In this document: positions 17,729-26,553 of the stretch, piece after piece
How positions within the stretch are numbered: position 1 is the first letter of the stretch
Layout of the letters: each line of letters starts with the position of its first letter
NCBI GenBank assembly: GCA_018819515.1
Contig: JAHJPX010000003.1
Coordinates: 124,001-188,000 of the forward strand
DNA length: 64,000 nucleotides
Reading direction: 5' to 3'
From: Gammaproteobacteria bacterium
Lineage (GTDB): Bacteria > Pseudomonadota > Gammaproteobacteria > Burkholderiales > Rhodocyclaceae
Translations under genes and position numbers: made by a program
Notes under the pieces: generated by a model
Databases searched by the model: none
What the model saw: the letters and a program-made list of their open reading frames with translations, nothing else
Told to the model about the DNA's origin: nothing

Positions 17729-18538
17729 CTATTGCTGTTGTTGCTCTTGCTGCGTCTGCACGCTGACGTTCGCGGACATCCCTTCCTTGCCGCCGCCGTG
17801 GCGGATGCCGCGCACCGGGCAGGCGTCGAGATAGTCGCGGCCGACGGCGAGCCGGCAGTAGGTCGGGCCGGCGAAGCGCTTGTGGGTGGCGTCGCAGGCC
17901 AGCCAGCGGCTGCCGTCCCAGGCGTCGATCCAGGCGTGGCTGGCGGCGTGGCCTTCGTCGCCGGTGTAGAGATAGCCGCTCACATAACGCGCCGGAATGC
18001 CGGCGGAGCGGCAGCAGGCGATCATTACGTGGGCGTGGTCCTGGCAGACGCCGTAACCGTGGGCGAGCGCCTCGATGGCGCTGCACTCGACGTCGGTGAT
18101 GCCGGGACGGTATTCGATGCGACTCTCGACGGCGGTCATCAATTCGAGCATGCGCTGCTCGAAATCACCGGCGGCGGGCAGGGATTCGGCAACCAGATGG
18201 CGCAACGCATCGTCGGCGCGCGTCAGCGGCGTGTCCTGGAGGAATGTGAGTACCGGTGGTTTGCCTTCGTCCTCGATCCAGGCGCTGGCCAGATCGTCCG
18301 TCTCGACCCAGCCTTCGGCGAGCACGCTGATTTCATCGTGTGGTTGTTCGATGGTCATGAAGTGGCTGGTGTTGCCATAGGCGTCGGTTTGCACGCGGCG
18401 GCGTCCGGGTGTCGTGATGCGCCATTCCTTGAGACGCAGGCCGGCCTCCAGTCGCGGCGTCAGGCGTAGCGCCTGGATGCTGTACTGGACCGGCTTGTCG
18501 TAGTGGTAACGGGTTTCGTGACGGATGTGCAGGAGCAT
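17729..18538 (-). CDS. Transglutaminase-like protein of the Anbu cluster
   Basis: 269-residue transglutaminase/protease-like protein. The N-terminal HETRYHYDKPV beta-domain is followed by the catalytic core: Cys in GYGVCQDHAHVM, His in EGHAASHAWID and Asp downstream. The ATG at 18538 is chosen over an upstream frame extension because GGAG lies six bases before it and the protein then begins MLLHIRHETRYHY like its relatives. The C-terminus is an unusual Gln-rich tail (QTQQEQQQQ). It probably cleaves or transfers a peptide made by the ATP-grasp/alpha-E pair. Confidence 0.92.
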   Translation of the reverse strand: MLLHIRHETRYHYDKPVQYSIQALRLTPRLEAGLRLKEWRITTPGRRRVQTDAYGNTSHFMTIEQPHDEISVLAEGWVETDDLASAWIEDEGKPPVLTFLQDTPLTRADDALRHLVAESLPAAGDFEQRMLELMTAVESRIEYRPGITDVECSAIEALAHGYGVCQDHAHVMIACCRSAGIPARYVSGYLYTGDEGHAASHAWIDAWDGSRWLACDATHKRFAGPTYCRLAVGRDYLDACPVRGIRHGGGKEGMSANVSVQTQQEQQQQ

Positions 18539-18554
18539 GGCGGTCTCCGGGGCG

Positions 18555-19496
18555 TCAATGCTGCGGGACGAGAAAGTCGTTGGCAATGCGCGCGGACAGG
18601 TCGGCCGCGCGCGTGAGGAAGTCGGTCAGGAACTCGTGCAGGCCTTCGGCAAAGATGTCTTCGATGCGGCCGTAGTGCAGCGAGGAATTCAGCAGGCCGA
18701 CACGCCGCTCTGTCTCCTCGGAGTGGCGATTGGCGATGCGCGCCAGCAGGTTCTGAACTTCGTCGAGACAGTGGTGCAGCGAACGTGGCATGTCGCGGCG
18801 CAGGATGAACAACTCGGCGACGCGACGCGGCGTGATGCGGTCGCGGTATACGCGGCGGTAGATTTCAAAGGCGGAGGCCGAACGCAACAGTGTGCTCCAC
18901 TGGTAGTAGTCACCGGCGTTGTCGGGGTCCGAGCCCTCGGGCAACAGCGCGTGGAACTTGACGTCGAGGATGCGCGCGGTGCTGTCGGCGCGTTCCAGGT
19001 AGGTGCCCAGGCGCGGAAACCAGAGCGCTTCGTCCTGGAGCATGGTGCCGATGGTGACGCCGCGCGACAGGTGCGAGCGATACTTCACCCATTCGAAGAA
19101 GTCGCCGGCGTTGTTGCCATCCACGACCGAGGGGCTCGATTCGCGTACGCGCAGCCAGGTGTCGTTGATCGTTTCCCACAGCTCGGAGGTCAGCGTGCCG
19201 CGTACGGCGTGTGCATTCTCGCGCGCGGCCTTCAGGCAACGCACGATGGACGCGCTGTTCTCGGTGTCGAAAGTCAGGTGTCGCAGCACGCCGCCCGGCG
19301 TGACCTTGTCATGCATCTTGCGATAGCTGGCGTCGCAGCCGGCGATGGTCAGCGCGGCAGTCCAGCCGGCGATGTCGACCTGGCCGCCATGCAGGAGCGA
19401 CATGCGCTGGGTGACGTCGAGCATGCGGGCGAGGTTCTCGGCCCGCTCGGTGTAGCGGGACATCCAGTAGAGGTGGTCGGCGGTGCGCGAGAGCAT
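18555..19496 (-). CDS. Alpha-E domain protein of the Anbu cluster
   Basis: 313-residue all-helical protein of the alpha-E family, beginning MLSRTADHLYWMSRYTERAEN, which is diagnostic. No enzymatic activity is established; it always pairs with a circularly permuted ATP-grasp. One base separates its start from the ATP-grasp stop, so the two are translationally coupled. Confidence 0.94.
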   Translation of the reverse strand: MLSRTADHLYWMSRYTERAENLARMLDVTQRMSLLHGGQVDIAGWTAALTIAGCDASYRKMHDKVTPGGVLRHLTFDTENSASIVRCLKAARENAHAVRGTLTSELWETINDTWLRVRESSPSVVDGNNAGDFFEWVKYRSHLSRGVTIGTMLQDEALWFPRLGTYLERADSTARILDVKFHALLPEGSDPDNAGDYYQWSTLLRSASAFEIYRRVYRDRITPRRVAELFILRRDMPRSLHHCLDEVQNLLARIANRHSEETERRVGLLNSSLHYGRIEDIFAEGLHEFLTDFLTRAADLSARIANDFLVPQH

Positions 19497-19497
19497 G

Positions 19498-20913
19498 TCA
19501 GTTTTCCAGTACCCAGGTGTCCTTGGTGCCGCCGCCTTGCGACGAGTTCACCACCAGCGACCCTTCGCGCAGCGCGACGCGCGTGAGGCCGCCCGGCACG
19601 ATGCGGATCTCGCGGCCCGAGAGCACGAAGGGCCGCAGATCGATGTGGCGCGGCGCGATGCCGCTGTCGACGAAGATCGGGCAGGTGGAAAGCGAAAGTG
19701 TCGGCTGGGCGATGTACTTGTCCGGCGCGGCGACGATGCGCTTGCGGAAGTCCTCGATCTCCTGCTTCGTCGCGGCCGGCCCGACCAGCATGCCGTAGCC
19801 GCCCGAGCCATGCACTTCCTTCACCACCAGTTCATTCAGGTGGTCGAGCGCGTAGGCGAGGTCGTCTGGTTTCCTGAGCATCCAGGTCGGCACGTTGTTG
19901 AGGATGGGCTCCTCGCCGAGGTAGAAGCGAACCATCTCCGGCACGTAGGGGTAAATCGACTTGTCGTCGGCGACGCCGGTGCCGATGGCGTTGGCCAGCG
20001 TGATGCGGCCGGCGCGATAGACCGAGAGCAGGCCGGGCACGCCGAGCATGGAGTCCTGACGAAAGGCAAGCGGGTCGAGGAAGTCGTCGTCGAGGCGGCG
20101 GTAGATCACGTCAACCCGTTGCGGGCCCTGCGTGGTGCGCATGAACACCTGCTCGTCGGCGACGAACAGATCCTGGCCTTCGACCAGCTCGACGCCCATC
20201 TGCTGGGCGAGGAAGGCGTGTTCAAAGTAGGCGGAGTTGTAGGCGCCGGGGGTGAGTAGCGCCACGGTCGGGTTCGAGATGCCGACGGGCGCGACGGTGC
20301 GCAATACTTCCAGCAGCGTGTCCGGGTAGTGTTCGACGGGTGCGATGTTGTGGCTCTCGAACAGGTCGGGAAACAGTCGCATCATCATGCGGCGGTTTTC
20401 GAGCATATAAGAGACGCCCGAAGGCACGCGCAGGTTATCTTCCAGCACGTAGAACTCGCCCTCGCCGGCGCGGACGAGGTCGACACCCGCGATGTGCGCG
20501 TAGATGCCACCGGGGACGTCGAGGCCCTGCATCTCGGGCCGGTACTGCACGTTCTGCAACACCTGCAGCGCGGGAATGTGGCCCGCCTTGAGGATTTCCT
20601 GGTCGTGGTAGATGTCGCCGAGAAAGGCATTGAGCGCACGCACACGCTGGCGCAGGCCGGTCGCGAGCATGGCCCATTCGGCGGCGTGCAGGATGCGCGG
20701 AATCTGGTCGAAAGGGATCAGCCGCTCGGTACCCTCCGCTTCGCCATAAACGGCGAAGGTGATGCCGAGGCGGTGAAAGACGAGGTCGGCTTCTTCACGC
20801 TTGCGTTCCAGTGTTTCGGCGGGCTGGCTGGCCAGCCAGTCGGCAAACTTGGCGTAATGCGGTCGCACCGCGCCATCGGCGGTGCTCATTTCGTCGTAGG
20901 CTGTTGCCTGCAT
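19498..20913 (-). CDS. Circularly permuted ATP-grasp protein of the Anbu cluster
   Basis: 471-residue ATP-grasp ligase of the circularly permuted type 2 group. Visible segments include FHRLGITFAVYGE, VLEDNLRVPSGVSYMLENR and NELVVKEVHGSGGYGM. It is predicted to form amide bonds, possibly making a peptide tag handled by the transglutaminase. The frame is open further upstream, but the ATG at 20913 (MQATAYDEM) has GGGAG and matches the usual N-terminus. First gene of the cluster; divergent from nifE. Confidence 0.92.
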   Translation of the reverse strand: MQATAYDEMSTADGAVRPHYAKFADWLASQPAETLERKREEADLVFHRLGITFAVYGEAEGTERLIPFDQIPRILHAAEWAMLATGLRQRVRALNAFLGDIYHDQEILKAGHIPALQVLQNVQYRPEMQGLDVPGGIYAHIAGVDLVRAGEGEFYVLEDNLRVPSGVSYMLENRRMMMRLFPDLFESHNIAPVEHYPDTLLEVLRTVAPVGISNPTVALLTPGAYNSAYFEHAFLAQQMGVELVEGQDLFVADEQVFMRTTQGPQRVDVIYRRLDDDFLDPLAFRQDSMLGVPGLLSVYRAGRITLANAIGTGVADDKSIYPYVPEMVRFYLGEEPILNNVPTWMLRKPDDLAYALDHLNELVVKEVHGSGGYGMLVGPAATKQEIEDFRKRIVAAPDKYIAQPTLSLSTCPIFVDSGIAPRHIDLRPFVLSGREIRIVPGGLTRVALREGSLVVNSSQGGGTKDTWVLEN

Positions 20914-21064
20914 GATTTTTACATCTCCCACCGGGAGAACAGCGAAAACCGTGCCACGGCCAATAAGCCTGCCAGGATGGGCGATTCGCCACACCGGACG
21001 CCCATGATGCACCGTTTCCGGGCCTCCGCCGCTGTGCGCGCCCTGTGTGGGTGCCCTGGTGGAT

Positions 21065-21080
21065 TGTTGGTAATGCGACA
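21065..21080. promoter_or_regulatory. NifA upstream activator sequence for nifE
   Basis: TGT-TGGTAATGCG-ACA, a perfect TGT-N10-ACA NifA site, centred about 66 bp before the predicted nifE transcription start. This is closer than the typical spacing but on the correct side. Confidence 0.8.
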
Positions 21081-21112
21081 AAACAAAGTCCTGAAAAAAC
21101 ATTGGGATGCGT

Positions 21113-21128
21113 TGGCACGGGCTTTGCA
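21113..21128 (+). promoter_or_regulatory. Sigma54 promoter of nifE
   Basis: TGGCACGGGCTTTGCA, an excellent -24/-12 (RpoN) match. The GG and GC elements put +1 near 21139, directly at the nifE start codon (21140). The same 16-base core is found before nifU at 40547. Confidence 0.92.
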
Positions 21129-21139
21129 CAATGATCGAC

Positions 21140-22567
21140 ATGAAACCTGCCGACATCCAAGCCCTGCTTGACGAACCCGCCTGTGCGCACAATCACATAG
21201 GCGCGAAGGAGAAATCCGGTTGCGCGAAACCGAAGCCCGGTGCCACGGCCGGTGGTTGCGCCTTCGACGGGGCGCAGATCGCGCTGCTGCCGATCGCGGA
21301 CGTCGCCCACATCGTCCATGGCCCGATCGCCTGTGCCGGCAGTTCCTGGGACAACCGCGGCACCAAGACCACCGGGCCGACGCTGTTCAAGATCGGCATG
21401 ACCACCGACCTGACCGAACAGGACGTGATCATGGGCCGCGGCGAGAAGCGGCTGTTCCATGCCATCAAGCAGGCCATCGACGACTATGCGCCGGCAGCCG
21501 TCTTCGTCTATTCGACCTGCGTCACCGCATTGATCGGCGACGATTTTGCGGCGACCTGCAAGGCGGCCGAAGAGCGTTTCGGCGTGCCCGTGGTGCCCGT
21601 TGATGCGGCGGGCTTCTACGGCACCAAGAACATGGGCAACCGCCTCGGTGGCGAGGCGATGTTCAAGTACGTGATCGGCACGCGCGAACCTGATCCGGTG
21701 CCCGAGTCGGCCCTGAGCCGCTTTGCGCCGGGCACGAAAATCCACGACATCGCGCTGATCGGCGAGTACAACATCGCCGGCGAGTTCTTCCACGTCGCGC
21801 CGCTGTTCGACGAACTCGGGCTGCGCATCCTCGGCTCGCTGTCCGGCGACGCGCGCTTCCGCGAAGTGCAGACCATGCATCGCGCCGAGGTGACCATGGT
21901 CGTCTGCGCGAAGGCCTTGCTCAACGTCGCCCGCAAGCTCAAGGAAAACTACGGCGTGCCCTTCTTCGAGGGCAGCTTCTACGGCGTGCGCGATATGTCG
22001 CAGGCGCTGCGCGACTTCGCGCGCCTGATCGACGACCCCGACCTTACCGCGCGCACCGAAGCGCTGATCGCGCGCGAAGAAGCCAGAGCCAACGCCGCGC
22101 TCGAACCCTGGCGCCAGCGGCTCAAGGGCAAGCGCGTGCTGCTGTACACCGGCGGCGTCAAGTCGTGGTCCATCGTTTCCGCGCTACAGGACCTGGGCAT
22201 GGAAGTGGTGGCGACCGGCACCAAGAAATCGACCGAAGAAGACAAGGCGCGCATCCGCGAGATCATGGGCCCGGACGCGAAGATGATCGACGACGGCAGC
22301 CCGAAGGGCCTGCTCGGTGCCTACAAGGATCTGCGCGCCGACATCCTGATCGCCGGCGGCCGCAACCTCTACATGGCGTTGAAGTCGCGCATTCCTTTCC
22401 TCGACATCAACCAGGAACGCGAATTCGCCTATGCCGGCTACGCCGGCATGCCGGAACTGGCGCGGCAACTGGCGCTGACCATCGAGAATCCGGTCTGGGG
22501 TGCGGTGAAGAAGCCGGCGCCCTGGGCACGCGAGAAGGCGGCCGGGACACCCGTTACGACGGGGTAG
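21140..22567 (+). CDS. nifE: NifE, FeMo-co scaffold alpha subunit
   Basis: 475-residue scaffold protein on which the FeMo-co precursor matures together with NifN. Cluster-ligand cysteines are at about 40 (AGGCAFDG), 65 (PIACAGSS), 127 (YSTCVTA) and 256 (VVCAKAL). The start at 21140 gives [15 protein letters not shown], which matches NifE N-termini; an in-frame ATG at 21131 would be upstream of the predicted transcript start. There is no ribosome-binding site because the sigma54 +1 is at or one base before the ATG, so the message may be leaderless. Unusually, nifN is not next to it but 12 kb away. Confidence 0.97.
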   Translation: MKPADIQALLDEPACAHNHIGAKEKSGCAKPKPGATAGGCAFDGAQIALLPIADVAHIVHGPIACAGSSWDNRGTKTTGPTLFKIGMTTDLTEQDVIMGRGEKRLFHAIKQAIDDYAPAAVFVYSTCVTALIGDDFAATCKAAEERFGVPVVPVDAAGFYGTKNMGNRLGGEAMFKYVIGTREPDPVPESALSRFAPGTKIHDIALIGEYNIAGEFFHVAPLFDELGLRILGSLSGDARFREVQTMHRAEVTMVVCAKALLNVARKLKENYGVPFFEGSFYGVRDMSQALRDFARLIDDPDLTARTEALIAREEARANAALEPWRQRLKGKRVLLYTGGVKSWSIVSALQDLGMEVVATGTKKSTEEDKARIREIMGPDAKMIDDGSPKGLLGAYKDLRADILIAGGRNLYMALKSRIPFLDINQEREFAYAGYAGMPELARQLALTIENPVWGAVKKPAPWAREKAAGTPVTTG

Positions 22568-22867
22568 GGAACACCTCCGCCGTCGTGCGGCGATGAATCT
22601 GACCCCGGGTTGAGCAACGCCGCTCCTGGCGGCCTTTCCGTTCAGATGTCTGTCCCGCAAATCTGGTGCGTTGCACCAGCAATTTCCCGTCGATAGGAAT
22701 GCGTCGCATTCCGTAGCGGTGAAAGACATTGCGCAATGTGAAAAGGCACAAGTAAAGCACTGACAAAAAACACTTAATAAAATAGTCAGCTAATCTATAA
22801 ACGTGATGTTGCGGCGCAGTGATACCCGTATACTTTAGTCACCAATTGCCGGAATTGCAGCGGCGAA
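22568..22867. other. Gap after nifE with small hairpins and an AT-rich tract
   Basis: 300 bp without a credible gene. Two perfect 7-bp palindromes with 3-base loops are present: CTGGTGC/GCACCAG (22663-22679) and GGAATGC/GCATTCC (22696-22712). An AT-rich stretch at about 22740-22800 may hold the promoter of the next small genes. No sigma54 or NifA site is seen. Confidence 0.5.
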
Positions 22868-22945
22868 ATGGAAGGACCCGATTCAACCCCAACAGTCGAG
22901 AAACTGCGCGACGCCCTCGAAACGATGAAGGAGCAACCGCCATGA
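22868..22945 (+). CDS. Possible 25-residue leader peptide
   Basis: A short frame (MEGPDSTPTVEK...) from ATG to TGA whose stop overlaps the ATG of the following 73-residue gene (ATGA). It has no clear ribosome-binding site. It could be a coupled leader peptide or chance; only the overlap supports it. Confidence 0.3.
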   Translation: MEGPDSTPTVEKLRDALETMKEQPP

Positions 22946-23163
22946 CAATAACCACCTACTACGTTACTCACAGGCTCGGTCGCCCGGACGCCGACACGAG
23001 TGCCACCATTCATCTCATCAACGATCTGACCTTCGGCACGAAGGAAAACCGTTCCTGGGATGCGACGCGGGCGCTGGTCGACCAGTTGGTCGATCCCGAA
23101 GCGAAGAGGCGTTACGGCATCAGTATCGAAGCCGAACAATCCGAGTTGGCGGACGAGGACTGA
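22942..23163 (+). CDS. Small protein of unknown function
   Basis: 73-residue acidic protein (MTITTYYVTHRLGRPDAD...), not recognised. The start is supported by GAAGGAG seven bases upstream. There is no signal peptide or membrane segment; the last ten residues are acidic (QSELADED). It stands alone between nifE and the OYE reductase and may belong to the accessory segment. Confidence 0.65.
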   Translation: MTITTYYVTHRLGRPDADTSATIHLINDLTFGTKENRSWDATRALVDQLVDPEAKRRYGISIEAEQSELADED

Positions 23164-23211
23164 GAGGCGCGTGCGGCAGGCGACGGTAGGCGCCGGCTTC
23201 CGGCCGGGAAA

Positions 23212-23302
23212 AGTGTGGGGCCGCGCCCCATCCCACGCGTTGCACGGGACCGCTACTTCGTGGCGTCCTGCGCCCTTCGAGCGGGTCAGCCGGCGGCACG
23301 CC
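23212..23302 (-). repeat. Degenerate copy of the 93-bp composite repeat
   Basis: Begins AGTGTGG, contains a CCGCTACTTCGTGGCGTCCT stretch with CGCCCTTCG after it, and ends GGGTCAGCC then GGCGGCACGCC. This parallels the two good copies at 32757 and 33761 segment by segment, but with many differences. Confidence 0.5.
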
Positions 23303-23325
23303 GATGCCGGCCCTCCCAGGGCGGT

Positions 23326-24411
23326 TCAGTCGAGTGCCGGATAGTCCGTATAGCCTTCCGCGTCGCCGCCGTAGAGTAGATCCGCGCGCAGCGGGTTGAG
23401 CGGCGCGTCCTCGCGAAGCCGGCGCACCAGGTCCGGGTTGGCGATGAACGACCTGCCGAAGGCGACGAGATCCGCGTGGCCGGTGGCTACCGCGTCGAGG
23501 GCATCGGCGCGGCTGTAGCCATTGTTCGCCATCCATGCCCCGGGGAAGTGTGCGCGCAGCACCTTGTAGTCGAAGGGCGGCTTGCCTTCGACGACGCGCG
23601 AGCCGCCGGTTTCACCCTCGATCACATGTACGTAGGCCAGGCCGAGCGGCGCCAGTTGCTCGATCACGTAATCGTAGAGCGCCTGCGGGTTGCTGTCGGG
23701 GGCGCAGGAACCGCGGAAACTGGTCAGCGGACTCAGGCGCACACCGGTGCGGCCGGCGCCGATGGCCTTCGTTACCGCCTGCATCACCTCAAGCAGCAGG
23801 CGCGCGCGATTGGCGATGCTGCCGCCGTAAGGGCCAGTGCGATCGTTGATGCTGTCGCGCAGGAACTGTTCGAGCAGGTAGGTATTGGCCGAATGGACCT
23901 CGACGCCGTCGAAGCCGGCTTCCATCGCGCAGCGCGCCGCGTGCGCGTAGTCGGCGACGATGCCGGGCAGCTCGTCGTCGCGCAGGGCGCGGGCCGGCGA
24001 AACCGGCACGAAACCCTCGCGGGTGAAGGTCACAGCCTTCGTCGGCTGCGCCGTCGAGGATACCGGCGCCGCGCCACCGGGCAGCAACGAGGTGTGCGAA
24101 ATGCGCCCGACGTGCCACAACTGGATCACGATGCGGCCGCCTTCGACATGTACCGCGTCCGTCACCTTCCGCCATGCGGCGATCTGTTCGGCGTTGTAAA
24201 TGCCCGGCGTGTCGAGATAGCCCTGGCCCATCGGACTGATCTGGCTCGCCTCGGTGATGATCAGCCCCGCCGTTGCGCGCTGGCGGTAGTACTCGACGTT
24301 GAGCGGGCCGGGCTTTTTGCCGGAGGCGCGGTTGCGCGTCAGCGGTGCCATGACGATGCGGTTGGCGAGTGCGAGATCGCCGATCTTGATGGGGTCGAAT
24401 AGTGTGGGCAA
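23326..24411 (-). CDS. nemA: Old Yellow Enzyme family alkene/N-ethylmaleimide reductase
   Basis: 361-residue FMN-dependent TIM-barrel reductase using NAD(P)H to reduce activated alkenes or nitro compounds. Visible features: MAPLTRNRAS near the N-terminus, the substrate-binding dyad in VEVHSANTYLLEQF, and the phosphate-binding LVAFGRSFIANPDL. Single gene with its own promoter, divergent from the diguanylate cyclase. nemA is the nearest E. coli name; the substrate is unknown. Confidence 0.9.
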   Translation of the reverse strand: MPTLFDPIKIGDLALANRIVMAPLTRNRASGKKPGPLNVEYYRQRATAGLIITEASQISPMGQGYLDTPGIYNAEQIAAWRKVTDAVHVEGGRIVIQLWHVGRISHTSLLPGGAAPVSSTAQPTKAVTFTREGFVPVSPARALRDDELPGIVADYAHAARCAMEAGFDGVEVHSANTYLLEQFLRDSINDRTGPYGGSIANRARLLLEVMQAVTKAIGAGRTGVRLSPLTSFRGSCAPDSNPQALYDYVIEQLAPLGLAYVHVIEGETGGSRVVEGKPPFDYKVLRAHFPGAWMANNGYSRADALDAVATGHADLVAFGRSFIANPDLVRRLREDAPLNPLRADLLYGGDAEGYTDYPALD

Positions 24412-24688
24412 GTGATGGACTCCTGTCGCAGGGTGGGATATGTGTGGCTATGCTCTGTTGCCGTGCCGACCCATGATAACGAGTCCCTTTCGACGTGGCC
24501 CTGGTGCGTGCTGCTGCGGGACTGCGTGTTCTTTGTATGCTCCCTGGCATGCAAGCGACTTGGCAAACGAGGTCGACAAGACCAGGGGCCGCCGGCAATG
24601 TCCGATGTATTACGTTGGTTATACTAGTCTGATCGGATTTGGTCTGTGACAGTGCGACCGTGTACGATTCAGATCACAGGATGAAACA
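24412..24688. other. Divergent promoter region nemA / diguanylate cyclase
   Basis: 277 bp between two divergent starts. AT-richer near 24600-24690. No TetR-type long palindrome or sigma54 site is evident. Confidence 0.4.
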
Positions 24689-25870
24689 TTGAATCGAATG
24701 TCACATCAGAAGTCCTCTGCGACCAGCGACAAGGCGGATTCCCCGCCGCGGGAGGGCGACATACCTTCCCGACTGGTGCGAACGCTGTTTTTCCCAGACG
24801 CCGCGTTCATCGAGCAGAAGTACAAGGACCATCAGCGCTTTGCTGCCATCACGTTGGCCATCCTGGCCGTCTATTTGACGCTGCTCTGGGGCTGGGACTA
24901 CTTCACGGATCCAATTGGGGCACGCGTTACGTTCTACATGCGGCTGGCCTACCTGCTGATTCTGCCGAGCGCGATCGGGATATGGATCGGGACGCCCAGT
25001 CGCCGATTCCTGAAAGTGGCCATACCGCTGACCATGCTGCTGGCCGAGGTGCTATTTGTCGGGATTCTTCACCAACTCGACAATGGAATGAATGTCGGCC
25101 TCGGCGGATTCATGTACGTCATGGTGATCCTGATTCTGGTGACACAGATGCTTTCGCTGCGCTTCGCCATCGTCTGCACGCTGTCTGCGGCAGCGCTGCC
25201 GCAGTTGATGGCGGCTGCCGGTCTGGCGCCGCTACTGCCGGTAGCAAGTTACGGGCGCTTGATCTGGCCTGCGACGGGTCTGATCATCCTTATTCAGGTC
25301 GCGATTGCATTTCACTATCTGCAGCGTTATGAACTCGAACAGCGCTTGAAACTGCTCTCGGATACCGATGAACTGACCGGCGTGCGGAACCGGCGCTACT
25401 TCATGCCGTTGTTGGAGCGGGAGCTGGAGCGGGCCAAGCGATTCGGCCAGGACCTTTCGCTGCTCATGCTCGACATCGACCGTTTCAAGCGGATCAACGA
25501 TGCACACGGCCATCCGACAGGCGACTTGGTCATTCGCCGTCTGGCCGATCTCTGCCGCGACGCCGTTCGCGAAATCGACGTCATCGCTCGGGTCGGGGGC
25601 GAGGAGTTCTGCGTGCTGCTGCCGGGCGCAACCGTCGCGCATGCCGTCGAAGTCGCCGAACGCATCCGGGCAATGGTTGAAACGACGGACGTCGAGAACC
25701 CGCGAGCGGTTCCTCTCGGCTTTACGGTCAGCATCGGTGTCGCCTCGCTGAACGCCGGCGACGCGACGGGCTACGATCTCTTCGGGCGGGCCGATACCGC
25801 GCTCTATGCCGCCAAAGCCGCGGGCCGCAATTGCGTGATTGCTCAGCATGGCAAGGTGCCGGCGACGTGA
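24689..25870 (+). CDS. Membrane diguanylate cyclase (GGEEF)
   Basis: 393 residues. The N-terminal half has about six transmembrane helices (roughly 50-225). It is followed by a complete GGEEF domain (about 235-390) with RVGGEEFCVLLPG and the inhibitory I-site REID five residues before GGEEF, so it likely makes c-di-GMP under product control. No EAL domain. The start is probably TTG at 24689 (AGGA eight bases upstream); ATG at 24698 is an alternative. Confidence 0.92.
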   Translation: MNRMSHQKSSATSDKADSPPREGDIPSRLVRTLFFPDAAFIEQKYKDHQRFAAITLAILAVYLTLLWGWDYFTDPIGARVTFYMRLAYLLILPSAIGIWIGTPSRRFLKVAIPLTMLLAEVLFVGILHQLDNGMNVGLGGFMYVMVILILVTQMLSLRFAIVCTLSAAALPQLMAAAGLAPLLPVASYGRLIWPATGLIILIQVAIAFHYLQRYELEQRLKLLSDTDELTGVRNRRYFMPLLERELERAKRFGQDLSLLMLDIDRFKRINDAHGHPTGDLVIRRLADLCRDAVREIDVIARVGGEEFCVLLPGATVAHAVEVAERIRAMVETTDVENPRAVPLGFTVSIGVASLNAGDATGYDLFGRADTALYAAKAAGRNCVIAQHGKVPAT

Positions 25871-25901
25871 TGGATTCCGGCGCAGGCGCCGTGACCGGGA
25901 A

Positions 25902-26012
25902 ATGACGATGTCGGAACAACACGCCTTCGCGAGTCGTCTGGAGCAGCGCCAGGACTACCAGATCAACGTCAAGTTCCACCGGCCTTCGCGGCCGAGGGGG
26001 CAACGCCCCTGA
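25902..26012 (+). pseudogene. Possible remnant of an OsmC-like gene
   Basis: A 36-codon frame beginning MTMSEQHAFASRLEQRQDYQ and continuing into VKFHRP has the feel of an OsmC-type N-terminus, then runs into RPSRPRGQRP and stops. A dispersed repeat lies 20 bases beyond. It may be a gene truncated at a repeat, or noise. Confidence 0.3.
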
Positions 26013-26032
26013 CGCTCGGAGAGGTCGATCGC

Positions 26033-26059
26033 GAAAAGTCAGCCGTGGCGACACGCCAC
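26033..26059 (-). repeat. Dispersed repeat copy at yaiI 3' end
   Basis: GAAAAGTCAGCC then GTGGCGACACGCCAC: a full consensus copy with the 6-bp hairpin GTGGCG-ACA-CGCCAC. Its last base touches the yaiI stop codon. Confidence 0.9.
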
Positions 26060-26514
26060 TAAGGCGTGGGTTTGCGGCCCCCCAGCGCCCGATCCAGTTG
26101 CCGCGCGAAGGCGTGCTGGTCGCTGGCGGAGAACGCCGCCGGCCCGCCGGTCTCGACGCCGGTCGAGCGTAGCGTGTCCATGAAGTTGCGCATCGTCAGC
26201 GCCGCAGCGATGCTACCTTTGTCGTAAGGCTCGCCACGCGGCGTCAGCACCTTGCCGCCCTTGGCGATCACTTCGGCGGCGAGGGGAATGTCGGAGGTGA
26301 TGACCAGATCGCCCGCATCGACGCGTTGCGCGATCTCGTTGTCGGCTACGTCAAAACCCTTCGGCACCTGCACCGCGCGGATATGCGGCGAGCGCGGCAC
26401 GGCGAGCATCTGGTTGGCGATCAGCGTTACCGCGATGCCCGTGCGCGTCGCCGCCCGGAACAGGATATCCTTGATCGGCTTCGGACAGGCATCGGCATCG
26501 ACCCAGATGTGCAT
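26059..26514 (-). CDS. yaiI: YaiI/YqxD family protein (UPF0178)
   Basis: 151-residue member of the DUF188 family, related to PIN-like nucleases. It begins MHIWVDADACPKPIKDIL, with the conserved DADACP motif, and has VITSDIPLAAE and LTPRGEPYDKGSI further on. Function is uncertain; a metal-dependent nuclease fold is predicted. The stop codon abuts a dispersed repeat. Confidence 0.92.
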   Translation of the reverse strand: MHIWVDADACPKPIKDILFRAATRTGIAVTLIANQMLAVPRSPHIRAVQVPKGFDVADNEIAQRVDAGDLVITSDIPLAAEVIAKGGKVLTPRGEPYDKGSIAAALTMRNFMDTLRSTGVETGGPAAFSASDQHAFARQLDRALGGRKPTP

Positions 26515-26553
26515 GGGTCGATTGTAGCGTTGCCGGGATGCGTGCCGGCCGCG

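Noticed and set aside
20795..21880. A 361-codon minus-strand frame across the nifE promoter
   Set aside because: Shadow of nifE and the ATP-grasp gene; it would run through the sigma54 promoter and shows no protein motif.
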